Part shown: positions 30,383 to 39,190 of the stretch, in pieces | Position numbering within the stretch: the stretch's first letter is position 1 | Layout: each line of letters starts with the position of its first letter | Source: UBA1127 sp965116355 | GTDB taxonomy: Bacteria; Chloroflexota; Dehalococcoidia; Lucifugimonadales; UBA1127 | Assembly (NCBI GenBank): GCA_965116355.1 | Contig: OZ220679.1 | Coordinates: forward strand, 2,108,001 to 2,172,000 | Length of the DNA: 64,000 bases | Direction of reading: 5' to 3' | Made by a program: the position numbers and the translations under genes | Notes under the pieces: model-generated | Seen by the model: the letters and a program-made list of their open reading frames with translations, nothing else | Told to the model about the DNA's origin: nothing | Databases searched by the model: none

Positions 30383-31291
30383 AGTTACCTCCCTTCCTGG
30401 CTGTGCCGTTGCACACCATGGGTTGCCGCCTGCTGCAAGTTGCGGCCCCCGTATGATAGCGGGATGGCGGGGACTTGCCAAATTGCGTCTGCCGGCGGGC
30501 CGGCGGGCGGCCACAAGGGCCGCCCCTACGGTAGGGGCGCGTTGGGGGTTGGCCATGGGTTCCCGCCCCGTATCGGAGTACGGGGCAGGCTCTGCGCGGG
30601 AACGACGAGCCGGGCAACGGCTTCTTGTAGATAGCATTTTGCCACTAATTGCGACGTTTCCTTTCCCTACGATTTGCCGCTCCGCCAGATACGCGAAAGG
30701 GAGTCGTTCCAGCGCGAAAAAAATTCGACTCGCCGGGGAGATCCGTAGCTGGAAACGACTCCTTCAGATACGGAGTCGACTTCCGATGACGACTGGGAAC
30801 GACTGTCCGGGCTATGGGGGCCGGCAGCAGGCGGACGTGGGTTCCCGCCTGCGCGGGAACGACGGGCAGGAGGGGTTGTCGGGGTCGTGGGTTCGTGCTG
30901 CATACGGGGAGAGTAGGGGGCTGCGGGAGAGTGCGCGAGGGGGTGGTGGCAGGGGGGCGAGGATACTGGGCACCGGCTTTCGCCGGTGAAACGATGGAGT
31001 GGCGGCAGGGATGACGGGACCGGCGGGGGCTGCCCTGACGGGCAGCGGGCGACTCGCGAGTCGCCCCTACGGTGGGGGTGCGGGGGGTAGGTGGTTGGGT
31101 TTGTCGGGGTTCCCGCCCCGTATCGGAGTACGGGGCAGGCTCTGCGCGGGAACGACGAGGCGGGGGAGGTGGCTGCGTAGGAACTACGATGGGGAATGCG
31201 GGGTTGCGTTGACGGTGGTGCGACCCTCGCGGATACTGCGGCATCTGCCGCGGCATTTACCGCAGCGAAACCGCTCGGGAAGGAGGACTCG
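30383..31291 (+). repeat. Repeat island between DsrE-like operon and MmgE/PrpD gene
   Basis: No gene seen. Contains nested family A hairpins (30557-30607 and 31108-31157), the second copy of the 191-bp repeat (30637-30828), family A (30838-30863), family B (30968-30993) and a D palindrome (31047-31066) preceded by a CTGCCC...GGGCAG stem. Confidence 0.8.
30637..30828 (+). repeat. 191-bp dispersed repeat, copy 2
   Basis: Matches 11834-12024 over its whole length with scattered substitutions. The same TTTTGCCACTA start, A-rich core and GACTGGGAACGACTGTCCGG end are present. Confidence 0.85.
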
Positions 31292-32650
31292 ATGGCCGGA
31301 GAGATGGAGACGCTGGCCCGGTACATGGTGCGGGCGCGGGAGGCCGAGCTGCCGCCGGAGGTGGCGGTCAAGGGCAAGCACCACATCCTGGACACCATCG
31401 CGGCGATGGTCTCGGGGGCGGCGCTGGAGCCGGGGAAGAAGGCCATCGAGTTCGCACGGAGCCAGGGCGGGACAGCGGAGGCACAGGTGCTCTCGACGCC
31501 GCTGCTGACGACGGCGGTGACGGCGGCGATGGCCAACGGCTTCTTGGCGCACGCCGACGAAACGGACGACTCGCACGCGCCGTCGGGGACGCACCCGGGG
31601 TGCGCGATCGTGCCGGCGGCGATGGCGATGGGGGAGCGGAACGGGGTCTCCGGCCGACGGCTGCTGAACGCGGTGGCGCTGGGCTACGACATGTGCGCGC
31701 GGGTGATGCACTCGCTGGGGGAGCGGTACACGCTGGAGGCGGAGCGGGGGTTCAGCAGCCACAGCCTCGGCGGGGTCTTCGGGGCGGCGACGGCGGCGGG
31801 GGCGTGCACGGAGAGGAGCGCGGAGCAGATGCGCTACCTGATCTCGTACACGGCGCAGCAGACGTCAGGCATCCCGACGTGGGCGCGGGACACGGACCAC
31901 ATCGAGAAGGCGTTCGATTTTGCGGGGATGCCGGCGCGGAGCGGGGTGACGGCGGCGGTGCTCGTCGACATGGGGTTCACGGGGGTGTGGGACGTGTTCG
32001 AGGGGGAGCGGAACTTCTTCCGGTCGTTCTCGCCGTCGCCGAGCCCGGGGGAGATCGTGGCGGAGCTGGGGGAGCGGTACGAGCTGCTGCGGACGAACAT
32101 CAAGAAGCACTGCGTCGGGTCGCCGATACAGGCGGCGGCGGACGCGCTGGGGCACATCCTGGACGCGCACCCGCTTCGGCCGGACGAGGTGGAGCACATC
32201 AAGGTGACGATGGGCGTGGGCGGCGCGCGGACGGTGAACAACCGGGAGATGCCGAACATCTGCCTGCAGCACATGATGGCGGTGTACCTGGTCGACGGGG
32301 GGATCTCGTTTGCGGCGGCGCACGACTACGATCGATTCGCCGACCCGGCGATGCTGGCGATCCGGGACAAGGTGGAGCTGATTGGGGACGACGCGCTGGT
32401 GACGCCGGAGAGCCCGCGGCAGGCGGTCGTCGAAGTGACGACGACGGACGGGGCGACGTACCGCGACCACGTGGTGGCGGTGCGGGGGACGATGGAGAAC
32501 CCGATGACGACGGCGGAGGTCGAGGCGAAGGCGCGGGACCTGCTCGTGCCAGCGCTGGGCGAGGGGAAGGCGGACGGGCTGATTTCGGCGGTGCGGGAGC
32601 TGGAGTCGGTGGGGGACGTGCGGGAGCTGCGGGGGTTGCTGGGGGCGTAG
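31292..32650 (+). CDS. MmgE/PrpD family protein
   Basis: A 452-residue member of the MmgE/PrpD family, whose best-known member dehydrates 2-methylcitrate; others act as cis-aconitate decarboxylases or isomerases. Signature pieces are HHILDTIAAMVSGA, ANGFLAHADETDDSHAPSGTHPGCAIVPAAMAMGE, and the C-terminal KKHCVGSPIQAAADALGHI with MAVYLVDGGISF. AAGGAGGACTCG precedes the ATG at 31292. No other methylcitrate-cycle gene is adjacent, so the substrate is open. Confidence 0.9.
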   Translation: MAGEMETLARYMVRAREAELPPEVAVKGKHHILDTIAAMVSGAALEPGKKAIEFARSQGGTAEAQVLSTPLLTTAVTAAMANGFLAHADETDDSHAPSGTHPGCAIVPAAMAMGERNGVSGRRLLNAVALGYDMCARVMHSLGERYTLEAERGFSSHSLGGVFGAATAAGACTERSAEQMRYLISYTAQQTSGIPTWARDTDHIEKAFDFAGMPARSGVTAAVLVDMGFTGVWDVFEGERNFFRSFSPSPSPGEIVAELGERYELLRTNIKKHCVGSPIQAAADALGHILDAHPLRPDEVEHIKVTMGVGGARTVNNREMPNICLQHMMAVYLVDGGISFAAAHDYDRFADPAMLAIRDKVELIGDDALVTPESPRQAVVEVTTTDGATYRDHVVAVRGTMENPMTTAEVEAKARDLLVPALGEGKADGLISAVRELESVGDVRELRGLLGA

Positions 32651-32906
32651 GGGGGCGCTGGATACCGGCTTGCGCCGGTAAAACGAGGATGGTGTGAGGG
32701 CGCCTCCTTCGAGAGCCTCAGGGCGAACGGAGGTGGTCCCGCCCGGCGGCAGGGCGGGCGATTCGCGAATCGCCCCTACGATGGCGCTGGGGGGCAAGAG
32801 GGCTGAGTTTGGCGGGGTTCCTGCCTGCGCAGGAACGACGATGGGGGTGCGGTGTGTTACGATTCGACCTTGAGGATGCGTCACTGTCACTAGACGGGGG
32901 ATCCCA

Positions 32907-33155
32907 ATGAGTGAGTCGAAACAGTATAGGTTGCGCTACGTCATGCACGAACCATCCGAGGACACGGAGGACATGTACTTGGCCGAGGCCCTCGACCTTC
33001 CGGGTTGCCGGGCATGGGGCGAAACACCAGAAAAGGCGTGCGAGTACCTGCGGGACGTTGCCGCAGCGTTTATCGAGTTCTACTTGGAGCGCGGCAAGGC
33101 CCTGCCGGTTGGGGTTGAGGTGGTGGAAACTCCGGAGTTGGTCGTCGTCGTGTGA
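32907..33155 (+). CDS. hicB: HicB-like antitoxin
   Basis: An 82-residue protein with the partial RNase H-like HicB fold: YLAEALDLPGCRAWGETPEKACEYLRDVAAAFIEFYLERG. No C-terminal DNA-binding domain is present, as in the short HicB class. Its stop overlaps the HicA start by 4 bp (GTGA), so antitoxin and toxin are translationally coupled. It should bind and neutralise HicA. Flanked by repeat elements on both sides. Confidence 0.9.
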   Translation: MSESKQYRLRYVMHEPSEDTEDMYLAEALDLPGCRAWGETPEKACEYLRDVAAAFIEFYLERGKALPVGVEVVETPELVVVV

Positions 33156-33358
33156 GATACGCGGAACTAACGCGCAAGCTAAGGCGGCTTGGCTGCGAGT
33201 TTCACCGGCAGCGTGCCGGCAGCCACGAAATGTGGGTCAACGACAGGGGTGAATCCACGACGATTCCCAATTGGGGAAGCAAGGACTTGCGCACGGGTAC
33301 GCTTCACGGGATTCTCCGGGACCTCGGCATCAGCCGCGACGACTTCAACAACGCTTAG
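33152..33358 (+). CDS. hicA: HicA-like mRNA interferase toxin
   Basis: A 68-residue dsRBD-fold toxin. It has the HicA pattern RYAELTRKLRRLGCEFHRQRAGSHEMW, where the histidine of GSHEMW is the expected catalytic residue. TTIPNWGSKDLRTGTLHGILRDLGIS completes the fold. The GTG start overlaps the hicB stop. It would cleave mRNA when HicB is lost. The order antitoxin-toxin is the less common one for this family. Confidence 0.92.
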   Translation: MRYAELTRKLRRLGCEFHRQRAGSHEMWVNDRGESTTIPNWGSKDLRTGTLHGILRDLGISRDDFNNA

Positions 33359-33468
33359 CGCTACTGACGGTATTGGGGGTGTTCGTCCCCTTCGAGAACC
33401 TCAGGACAAGCTTCGATTTCCCTCAGGACGAAGGGGTGAGTCTACGGCGGGCGATTCGTGAATCGCCT

Positions 33469-34521
33469 CTACGAGCCGTTGGCGCGCTCCAGGACTATGT
33501 CTATCAGTTCGGGGCCGGGGGGCTTGGTTTTGTCGTCTATTAGCTGCATGGCGGAGACTATGGCGTCATTGTAGGGGGTGGGGATGGCGACCTCGCGGCC
33601 CTTGGCGCAGACGAGGCCGTTCATGTAGGCGACCTCCGAGCGGCGGCCCTTGTGGACGTCCTGGGCCATGGAGGCGAGCCAGTTGATGCGCGTGCGGCGG
33701 TTGGCGAAGTAGTCGTCAAGCTCCTCATAGACGTCGCCGCGCTCGGCGTCCGCCCATAGCTGCGCCGGCTTGCCGTTGATGTCGACGACGTTGTAGCCGA
33801 GGGCGAGGCCTACCTGCGCGGCTTCCCTGGCGAGGTTGATGGAGATGGTGCGGCAACGCTGGTCGACGGCGAGCTCGTTGGTGCCCATGGCGGTCATGGC
33901 GGAGATGGCGTTGCCCATGGAGTTCTGGCAGAGCTTGGCCCACCGCTCGCCCCAGATGTTGTCGGTGGCGTAGGCGGCGTCGATGTTGTCGAGCAGGGAG
34001 GCGACGTATTCCGAGCGCTCGGTGACCTGCAGGGTCTGCTCGCCGACGCGGAAGACGACGTGGCCGGAGTCTCGCCCGACGGCTCCGCCGCGCTGGACGT
34101 GGCCCGGCTCCCAGAGGGCGACCTCGATGTGGGAGGCGATGCAGCCCATTGCGCGCTCAGGGCCGACGATAGCGCCGACGGTGGGGTCGTTCCAGCAGTT
34201 CTGGAGGGAGATGAAGCAGCCGTCCGGCTTGACATAGCGCTTGATGAAATGGGTCGCCCACTCGGTGTCGTAAGACTTGAGGGCGATGAAGGCGTAGTCG
34301 AACTGGTCGACGATGTTCTGGGCCTCGGTCAGGTGGAGGGCCTCGATGGGGACGGTGAAGTCGCCCTGGCTGCCGCTGGCGCGGAGGCCGTCGCGCTTCA
34401 TGGTCTCGACGTGCTCGGGCCACATGTCGACCATGGTGACGTCCTCACCGGCGCGGGCGAGGAAGGCGCCGACGTAGCTGCCGAGGGCGCCGGCGCCCAT
34501 GATGCCGATTCGGGTTGCCAT
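33469..34521 (-). CDS. Ketopantoate reductase (PanE/ApbA)-like dehydrogenase
   Basis: A 350-residue NAD(P)-dependent dehydrogenase. The N-terminal Rossmann motif is RIGIMGAGALGSYVGAFLARAG. Later blocks are ALKSYDTEWA, ISLQNCWNDP and the C-terminal helical domain with WGERWAKLCQNSMGNAISAM, where the lysine matches the catalytic lysine region. The ATG at 34521 follows AAAGGGGGACCC. It is longer than typical PanE (about 300) and lies away from panB/panC, so another 2-oxo-acid substrate is possible. Its stop codon (33469-33471) lies within the CTCTACG tail of a family D repeat. Confidence 0.85.
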   Translation of the reverse strand: MATRIGIMGAGALGSYVGAFLARAGEDVTMVDMWPEHVETMKRDGLRASGSQGDFTVPIEALHLTEAQNIVDQFDYAFIALKSYDTEWATHFIKRYVKPDGCFISLQNCWNDPTVGAIVGPERAMGCIASHIEVALWEPGHVQRGGAVGRDSGHVVFRVGEQTLQVTERSEYVASLLDNIDAAYATDNIWGERWAKLCQNSMGNAISAMTAMGTNELAVDQRCRTISINLAREAAQVGLALGYNVVDINGKPAQLWADAERGDVYEELDDYFANRRTRINWLASMAQDVHKGRRSEVAYMNGLVCAKGREVAIPTPYNDAIVSAMQLIDDKTKPPGPELIDIVLERANGS

Positions 34522-34753
34522 GGGTCCCCCTTTGCGGACGAGAGATGGTTTGGACGCCATTGTGCAGGCTTGTCCGCCCTTCGACAAGCTCCTTCGACGG
34601 GGCTCAGGACGGGGTCAGGACGAACGGGCCTCTGAGTCAGGCCTCTGGGTTCCCGCCTGCGCGGGAACGACGAGGGCGAAGATGGGAGGGAATGATGGCG
34701 ACGGGGCGGGGTCTGGGGCGACCCTTCGATTTCCCTCAGGGCGAGCGGGGCAG

Positions 34754-35371
34754 CTACGGCGTGACCTCGTCGATGATCTCGTAGTACTCCATGTAGTCGC
34801 CACGCGGGGTGGAGACGCCCTGGGGGCTGGTGTCGCGGAGCTGGGACTTCAGGAGGCTCTCCACGTAGACCATGTGGTCCTCGCGGCCGGTCTTGCGGAC
34901 AAGGAGGAGGGCGCCGTCGCCCTCGCCGAGCTCCTTGAAGTTCCAGGCGTACTGGAAGCCACCGGCCTGGCGGTGGATGCGGTCCTGGGCCTTGCGGATG
35001 GTGAGGTAGTCGTCCCAGCGGTCGTGGCTGACGTCGAACTCCGAGCGGATGAGGAAGTTGCCGGTGGCGCGGCCCGTCGACTCCTGCAGCAGGCGCCAGT
35101 CGCGGCCGCAGGGCTGCTGGGCGTACAGGCCCTCCGGGCGGCTCTGGGGGTAGCCGGCGCCCTCGGGGGTCGCGCGGAAGGCGTCCCAGGACTCCCTGTC
35201 GTCCCACATGCGGAGGACGAGGTGGCGCATGGAGTTGCCGAGGTACTGGGCGATCTGGGCGCGCACGAAGCCGGGTTGGGGCTGCATGAGGGAGTGAATC
35301 CACTGGAGGCGCTTCACGGCCTCACCGTTCCTCCCGTTGGCGACCTGCAGGATCTCTTGCATCAGGTACAT
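34754..35371 (-). CDS. ABM-like dimeric-barrel protein, copy 2
   Basis: A 205-residue protein that looks like two tandem dimeric alpha/beta (antibiotic-monooxygenase-like) units: GFVRAQIAQYLGNSMRHLVLRMWDDRESWDAF, then FDVSHDRWDDYLTIRKAQDRIHRQAGG. No clear catalytic residues. The ATG at 35371 has GAGGTTGAA upstream; an ATG five codons earlier is possible. It is a tandem paralogue of the upstream gene (35510-36121), and the two share most motifs. Exact reaction unknown. Confidence 0.75.
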   Translation of the reverse strand: MYLMQEILQVANGRNGEAVKRLQWIHSLMQPQPGFVRAQIAQYLGNSMRHLVLRMWDDRESWDAFRATPEGAGYPQSRPEGLYAQQPCGRDWRLLQESTGRATGNFLIRSEFDVSHDRWDDYLTIRKAQDRIHRQAGGFQYAWNFKELGEGDGALLLVRKTGREDHMVYVESLLKSQLRDTSPQGVSTPRGDYMEYYEIIDEVTP

Positions 35372-35509
35372 TTCAACCTCCGGCACTACCCCAAAATGCG
35401 CTTATCTTGCGTGAGGCGATTGTATGTAGCGCCATATGTGGCGTCAATTGACGCACGCATATTGAGACTGCGTTTCAGCCCGGACGTTGGCGCACAGCCG
35501 GGGGCCGCG

Positions 35510-36121
35510 CTACGGCAGAGTCTCGTCGATGATCTCGTAGTACTGGTTGCCGCGGGCGGTGAAGGTGCCGCGGGGACGGTCGTCGTTGGCGCCGGGCGTG
35601 TTTTCGTTCTCCATGTACTGCAGGTGGTCCTCTCGGCCGGTCTTTCGGATGAGCATGAGGGCGGCATTCTCGGCGTCGACCTGCTTGAACTGGCGAGCGA
35701 CGACCAGCCCGCCGGAGGTGAGGTGCATCTCGTCCTGCATGGCGCGGAGCTTGAGGTAGTCGTCCCAGCGGCCCTCGGCGATGTCGAACTCGCCGCGCAT
35801 GAGCCAGTTGCCGGTGTGGGGGCCAATGGTCTCGGCGGCGAGCTCCCACTCGCGGCCGCAGGGCTCGGCCTCGTAGATGCCGGGCGGGCGGCTGGCGGAG
35901 TAGCCGGAGCCGTCGGGGGTTGCTCGGAAGGCGAGGAAGGCGTCCTTGCTCTCCCACATTCGCAGGATGAGGTGCCGGGACGAGTTGCCGAGATAGGCGC
36001 ATACCTGCGCGCCGATGAAGCCGGGCTGGGGCTGCATGAGGGAGTGGATCCAGTGCAGACGTGCCACGGCCTCTCGATTACGGCCGTTTCCAAAGCGCAA
36101 GAGCTCCTGGACGAGATACAT
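35510..36121 (-). CDS. ABM-like dimeric-barrel protein, copy 1
   Basis: A 203-residue paralogue of the following gene. Shared blocks are MYLVQELL, WIHSLMQPQPGFIGAQV, YLGNSSRHLILRMW, CGREWELAAETIGPHTGNWLMRGEFD and a C-terminal YYEIIDETLP. The 138-bp gap before the second copy includes short inverted repeats around 35430-35460 and is less G+C-rich. Fold assignment is by pattern; function unknown. Confidence 0.75.
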   Translation of the reverse strand: MYLVQELLRFGNGRNREAVARLHWIHSLMQPQPGFIGAQVCAYLGNSSRHLILRMWESKDAFLAFRATPDGSGYSASRPPGIYEAEPCGREWELAAETIGPHTGNWLMRGEFDIAEGRWDDYLKLRAMQDEMHLTSGGLVVARQFKQVDAENAALMLIRKTGREDHLQYMENENTPGANDDRPRGTFTARGNQYYEIIDETLP

Positions 36122-36204
36122 GGCTTGCCTCCAAGTCGGAGTGTGGGGCTGATTCTATGGGCATGCGTGGGGAGCGTCAAACGCGGGCGGGCGTCCCGGG
36201 GAGA

Positions 36205-36384
36205 TCAGCGGCGGGAGCGCAGGAGCCAGACGACGTTGGCTCCGGCGATGGCGGCAGCGACGAGCCAGAGGAGCGTTCCGAGGGTGGGGTTGAACTGAAG
36301 GCCTATGCCCAAGCCAAGGTAAAAGACCAGGACGGCGGCGATGAAGAGCAGCACGTGGGCGGCCGTCTTGAGCGCTGTGGGCAT
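36205..36384 (-). CDS. 59-residue two-helix membrane protein
   Basis: A short protein with two hydrophobic segments: HVLLFIAAVLVFYLGLGI and TLLWLVAAAIAGANVVWLL. It ends in a basic RSRR. AAGGAGAGCCCCA precedes the ATG. The positive C-terminus suggests both ends in the cytosol. No family recognised; it may be missed by annotation because of its length. Confidence 0.65.
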   Translation of the reverse strand: MPTALKTAAHVLLFIAAVLVFYLGLGIGLQFNPTLGTLLWLVAAAIAGANVVWLLRSRR

Positions 36385-36564
36385 TGGGGCTCTCCTTGCC
36401 GCGCGGCGGATTCCATACAGCTTCGGGCGACGGGCGCCGCCCCGGATCCTCGTTCAATTTACGAGGATTCCAGACTTGCTGCAAATGGCGGGTTGCGTTC
36501 AGACGGACAAGCTCGTAATCTATGCCAACACTGTTGGCCGAGAGGCCCTTGCGAGGGGCCAGAG

Positions 36565-36573
36565 TGTTATAAT
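36565..36573 (+). promoter_or_regulatory. Extended -10 promoter of the GPP34 gene
   Basis: TGTTATAAT, an extended -10 (TGN plus TATAAT), 75 bp upstream of the GPP34 start. No good -35 lies at 17 bp, which an extended -10 can tolerate. Confidence 0.5.
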
Positions 36574-36648
36574 GGCGCTCGCAAGCGCGGTGATTCATGC
36601 GCCGTGTACGCACGGGCAACGACCCAAAACGCGTGAGAGGGTAGTGAC

Positions 36649-37311
36649 ATGCTCAGGTTTGCTGAGGAGATGATCCTGCTGCTGCTGGACGACACGTCCG
36701 GCAATTTCTCCCACATCCCAAGCTGGTCCATGGACTACGCCCTGGCAGGCGGCGTGCTGATGGATCTGGCGCTGGAAAACCGCATCGACACGGACCTGGA
36801 GCGGCTGATCCTCATCGACGGGACGCCGACGGGCGACTCGCTGCTGGACCCGGCGCTGGCGGACATCTCGGCGGACACGGCGGCCGGCGGCGAGCGGGAC
36901 GCACGCTACTGGGTGGAGCGCGAGGCCGAGCGGGCGGAAGCCACGCGTGAGGAGTGCCTGAAGCGGCTGGTGGCGTCTGGCATCCTGGAGGAGCGCCAGA
37001 ACCGCACGCTGTGGGTGTTCAAGTCGCAGCACTACCCTGTCGTCGACCCAACGCAGGAGCGCGAGGTGCGGCGCCGGATCATGGACGTGCTGCTGAGCGA
37101 GGACATTCCGGACCCGCGCGACATCGTCATCATTGGGCTTGCGGACGCCACGGGCATCTTCAAGAACATGCTCTCCACGAAGGAGCTGGAGCGGGTGGCC
37201 GACCGGATCGAGCAGGTGCGGCGGCTGGACCTGATCGGGCAGGCGATGACGCAGGCCATCCGGGACATCGAGGTCTCCATCGCGACGGCGGTGCAGCCGC
37301 ACCTGTACTAG
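36649..37311 (+). CDS. GPP34 (Golgi phosphoprotein 3-like) family protein
   Basis: A 220-residue, largely helical protein of the GPP34/Vps74 family. The start LRFAEEMILLLLDDTSGNFSHIPSWSMDYALAGGVLMDLALENRI is the family signature. In eukaryotes the family binds phosphoinositides; bacterial members are uncharacterised, although common in some high-G+C phyla. Single gene with an extended -10 promoter upstream and an intrinsic terminator 25 bp after the stop. Confidence 0.88.
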   Translation: MLRFAEEMILLLLDDTSGNFSHIPSWSMDYALAGGVLMDLALENRIDTDLERLILIDGTPTGDSLLDPALADISADTAAGGERDARYWVEREAERAEATREECLKRLVASGILEERQNRTLWVFKSQHYPVVDPTQEREVRRRIMDVLLSEDIPDPRDIVIIGLADATGIFKNMLSTKELERVADRIEQVRRLDLIGQAMTQAIRDIEVSIATAVQPHLY

Positions 37312-37335
37312 GCGACGCAGTCAACGCGGAAACGG

Positions 37336-37366
37336 GAGCGGGCCCTTCTGAGGGCCCGCTCTTTTT
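37336..37366 (+). terminator. Intrinsic terminator after the GPP34 gene
   Basis: GAGCGGGCCCT (37336-37346), loop TCTG, perfect complement to 37361, then TTTTT. Confidence 0.92.
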
Positions 37367-37598
37367 ATTCGCGAACCCGGCGCGTGAAGGCAGCGGGCCG
37401 GCGAGACTGCGCGGAAAGCCTGCGGGGCAGGCCCGCGCGTTCGGCCGATGTTTCCCACGAGAGTCATTCAACGCGCAACTATTTCGAGCATTCAGGTAGC
37501 TAGCGGGCGTCGAATTCGTGTAGTATGAGGGCGCAGCGGCCCAACGGGCCGCAAAGGGAAATTGCCCGGCGCTCGCCGGAGCACGAGGAGGAACGTAG

Positions 37599-38147
37599 AT
37601 GAACGTACTGACCCGGATGATTGGCGCTGCACGACTGGACCCCCACACGTACGAGGAGGTGGAGTCCGACAGCGGCGCAATGCCACAGGCCCTCCTGATC
37701 GTCGTCGTCATTTCCATTCTCGGTGGACTGGGGGAGTACTTCGCAGGTGACGGCAGCATCCTGGACGCCCTGGTCATCGCGGCCTTCCGCGGCTTGCTCT
37801 TCTGGGCGATCTGGGCGCTCCTGATCTACATGATCGGGGGTACCATTCTCCGCACTCCCGAGACACATGCCAACTGGGGACAGGTGGCGCGAGGCACCGC
37901 CTTCGCACAGTCGCCCGGCGTCCTGCTCATCCTTTCCTTCATTCCGAACATTGGCGGCCTGATCACGTTTGTGGTCTTTTTCTGGCAGTTCATCGGAGTG
38001 ATAATCGCGTGCCGTCAGACGCTGGACTACACATCCTCAGTCCGGGCCTTCTTTGTGGTGCTGCTGGCGGCCATTCCCTCTGCGATCATCTACGGCATCA
38101 TCTACGTGACGTTCGTGGCGGCTACGTCGTCCGGCAACGGCAGCTAA
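37599..38147 (+). CDS. Yip1-domain membrane protein
   Basis: A 182-residue integral membrane protein of the Yip1 family. It has a soluble start (MNVLTRMIGAARLDPHTYEEVESD) and then about five membrane segments, including ALLIVVVISILGGLGEYF, FWAIWALLIYMIGGTIL, GVLLILSFIPNIGGLITFVVFFW and FFVVLLAAIPSAIIYGIIYV. AGGAGGAACGTAG precedes the ATG. Family function in bacteria is unknown. It ends at a terminator-like stem shared with the convergent oxidoreductase gene. Confidence 0.88.
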   Translation: MNVLTRMIGAARLDPHTYEEVESDSGAMPQALLIVVVISILGGLGEYFAGDGSILDALVIAAFRGLLFWAIWALLIYMIGGTILRTPETHANWGQVARGTAFAQSPGVLLILSFIPNIGGLITFVVFFWQFIGVIIACRQTLDYTSSVRAFFVVLLAAIPSAIIYGIIYVTFVAATSSGNGS

Positions 38148-38151
38148 CGGA

Positions 38152-38183
38152 AGAGGGGGCGGGTCATGTGACTCGCCCCCTCT
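38152..38183. terminator. Stem-loop between convergent genes
   Basis: AGAGGGGGCG (38152-38161) pairs with CGCCCCCTCT (38174-38183), and the inner part (GTCATGTGAC) extends the stem. The T-rich tail is weak on both strands. Probably ends the Yip1 transcript and the facing oxidoreductase transcript. Confidence 0.7.
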
Positions 38184-38221
38184 GTTCCTGCTCTTCGATT
38201 CTTCTCCGCGCCAACGGTCAA

Positions 38222-39190
38222 CTACGGCTGGAGGAGGAGCTTGCCCGTGGTGAGGCGGCCTTCGAGCTGGCGGTGGGCCTCCGGGGCCTCGCTCAGGGGG
38301 AAGACCTGCGAGATGCTGAGCTTCAGGTCGCCCGACCTGATCCACTCGAAGACCTGTCCAGAGCGCATCTTGATCTCGTCACGGTTGAGGGTGTAGCTGA
38401 CGAGGGTGGGGCGCGTGAGGAAGAGGGACTTCGGGTTGAGGGTCGCGAGGGGGACGGGCGGCACGGGGCCCGACGCCTGACCGTAGGCGACCATGTAGCC
38501 GCGCACTCCCAGCGAGGCGATGCTCTCGTCGAACGTGGTGGCGCCGACGGCGTCGTAAGCGACGCGGACGCCTTGTCCGCCGGTGATCGTCTTGACGGCC
38601 TCCGAGAAGCTCTCCTGCGTGTACATGACGACGTGATCGGCGCCGCATGACTTCGCGATCTCGGCCTTCTCGCCGGTGGAGACGGTGGTGATGACCTCGG
38701 CGCCCTTGAGCTTGGCCATCTGGATGAGCAGGCGTCCGACGCCGCCGGCGCCGGAATGGATGAGAGCGACGTCGCCGGGCTTGATGGCGTAGCAGTCGGT
38801 GACGAGGTACTGGGCGGTCATGCCCTGCAGCATGGCGGCGGCGCCCTCCTCAAAGGTGAGGCCGTCAGGGATGGGCATGAGGCGCCACGCGGGGACGGCG
38901 TTGACCTCCGCGTAGGAGCCGGGGCCGCTGGAGTAGGCGACGCGGTCGCCGACGGCCACCTCGGTGACGCCCTCGCCGAGCTTGAGTACGACGCCGGCGG
39001 CCTCGATGCCGGGGATGGCGGGGAGCGACGGCGGGTGGTTGGTGCCGGAGCGGGAGTAGACGTCGGTGTAGTTGACGCCGGCGGCCTTGATCTCGACGAG
39101 GGCCTGGCCGGGACCGGGCTCGGGTTCCGGGAGCTGGACGTACTTCATGACCTCGGGGCCGCCGACCTCGGCCATCTGGATTGCGTGCAT
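38222..39190 (-). CDS. Quinone oxidoreductase (MDR family)
   Basis: A 322-residue zinc-independent medium-chain dehydrogenase of the zeta-crystallin/Qor type. N-terminal GroES-like domain with VKAAGVNYTDVYSR; NADPH-binding VALIHSGAGGVGRLLIQMAKLKGAEVI; and YDAVGATTFDESIASLG. The final HRQLEGRLTTGKLLLQP is the standard end. It reduces quinones or enones with NADPH; the physiological substrate is unknown. Single gene, convergent with Yip1; upstream DNA is a composite repeat array. Confidence 0.92.
   Translation of the reverse strand: MHAIQMAEVGGPEVMKYVQLPEPEPGPGQALVEIKAAGVNYTDVYSRSGTNHPPSLPAIPGIEAAGVVLKLGEGVTEVAVGDRVAYSSGPGSYAEVNAVPAWRLMPIPDGLTFEEGAAAMLQGMTAQYLVTDCYAIKPGDVALIHSGAGGVGRLLIQMAKLKGAEVITTVSTGEKAEIAKSCGADHVVMYTQESFSEAVKTITGGQGVRVAYDAVGATTFDESIASLGVRGYMVAYGQASGPVPPVPLATLNPKSLFLTRPTLVSYTLNRDEIKMRSGQVFEWIRSGDLKLSISQVFPLSEAPEAHRQLEGRLTTGKLLLQP

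Noticed and set aside
30383..30637. A longer form of the first DsrE-like protein starting near 30637
   Set aside because: The extra N-terminus is encoded by a nested repeat hairpin; the GTG at 30382 has an ideal ribosome site and gives the family start.
34499..36298. A 599-codon plus-strand frame across three minus-strand genes
   Set aside because: Crosses gene borders and repeats; low complexity; no family features.
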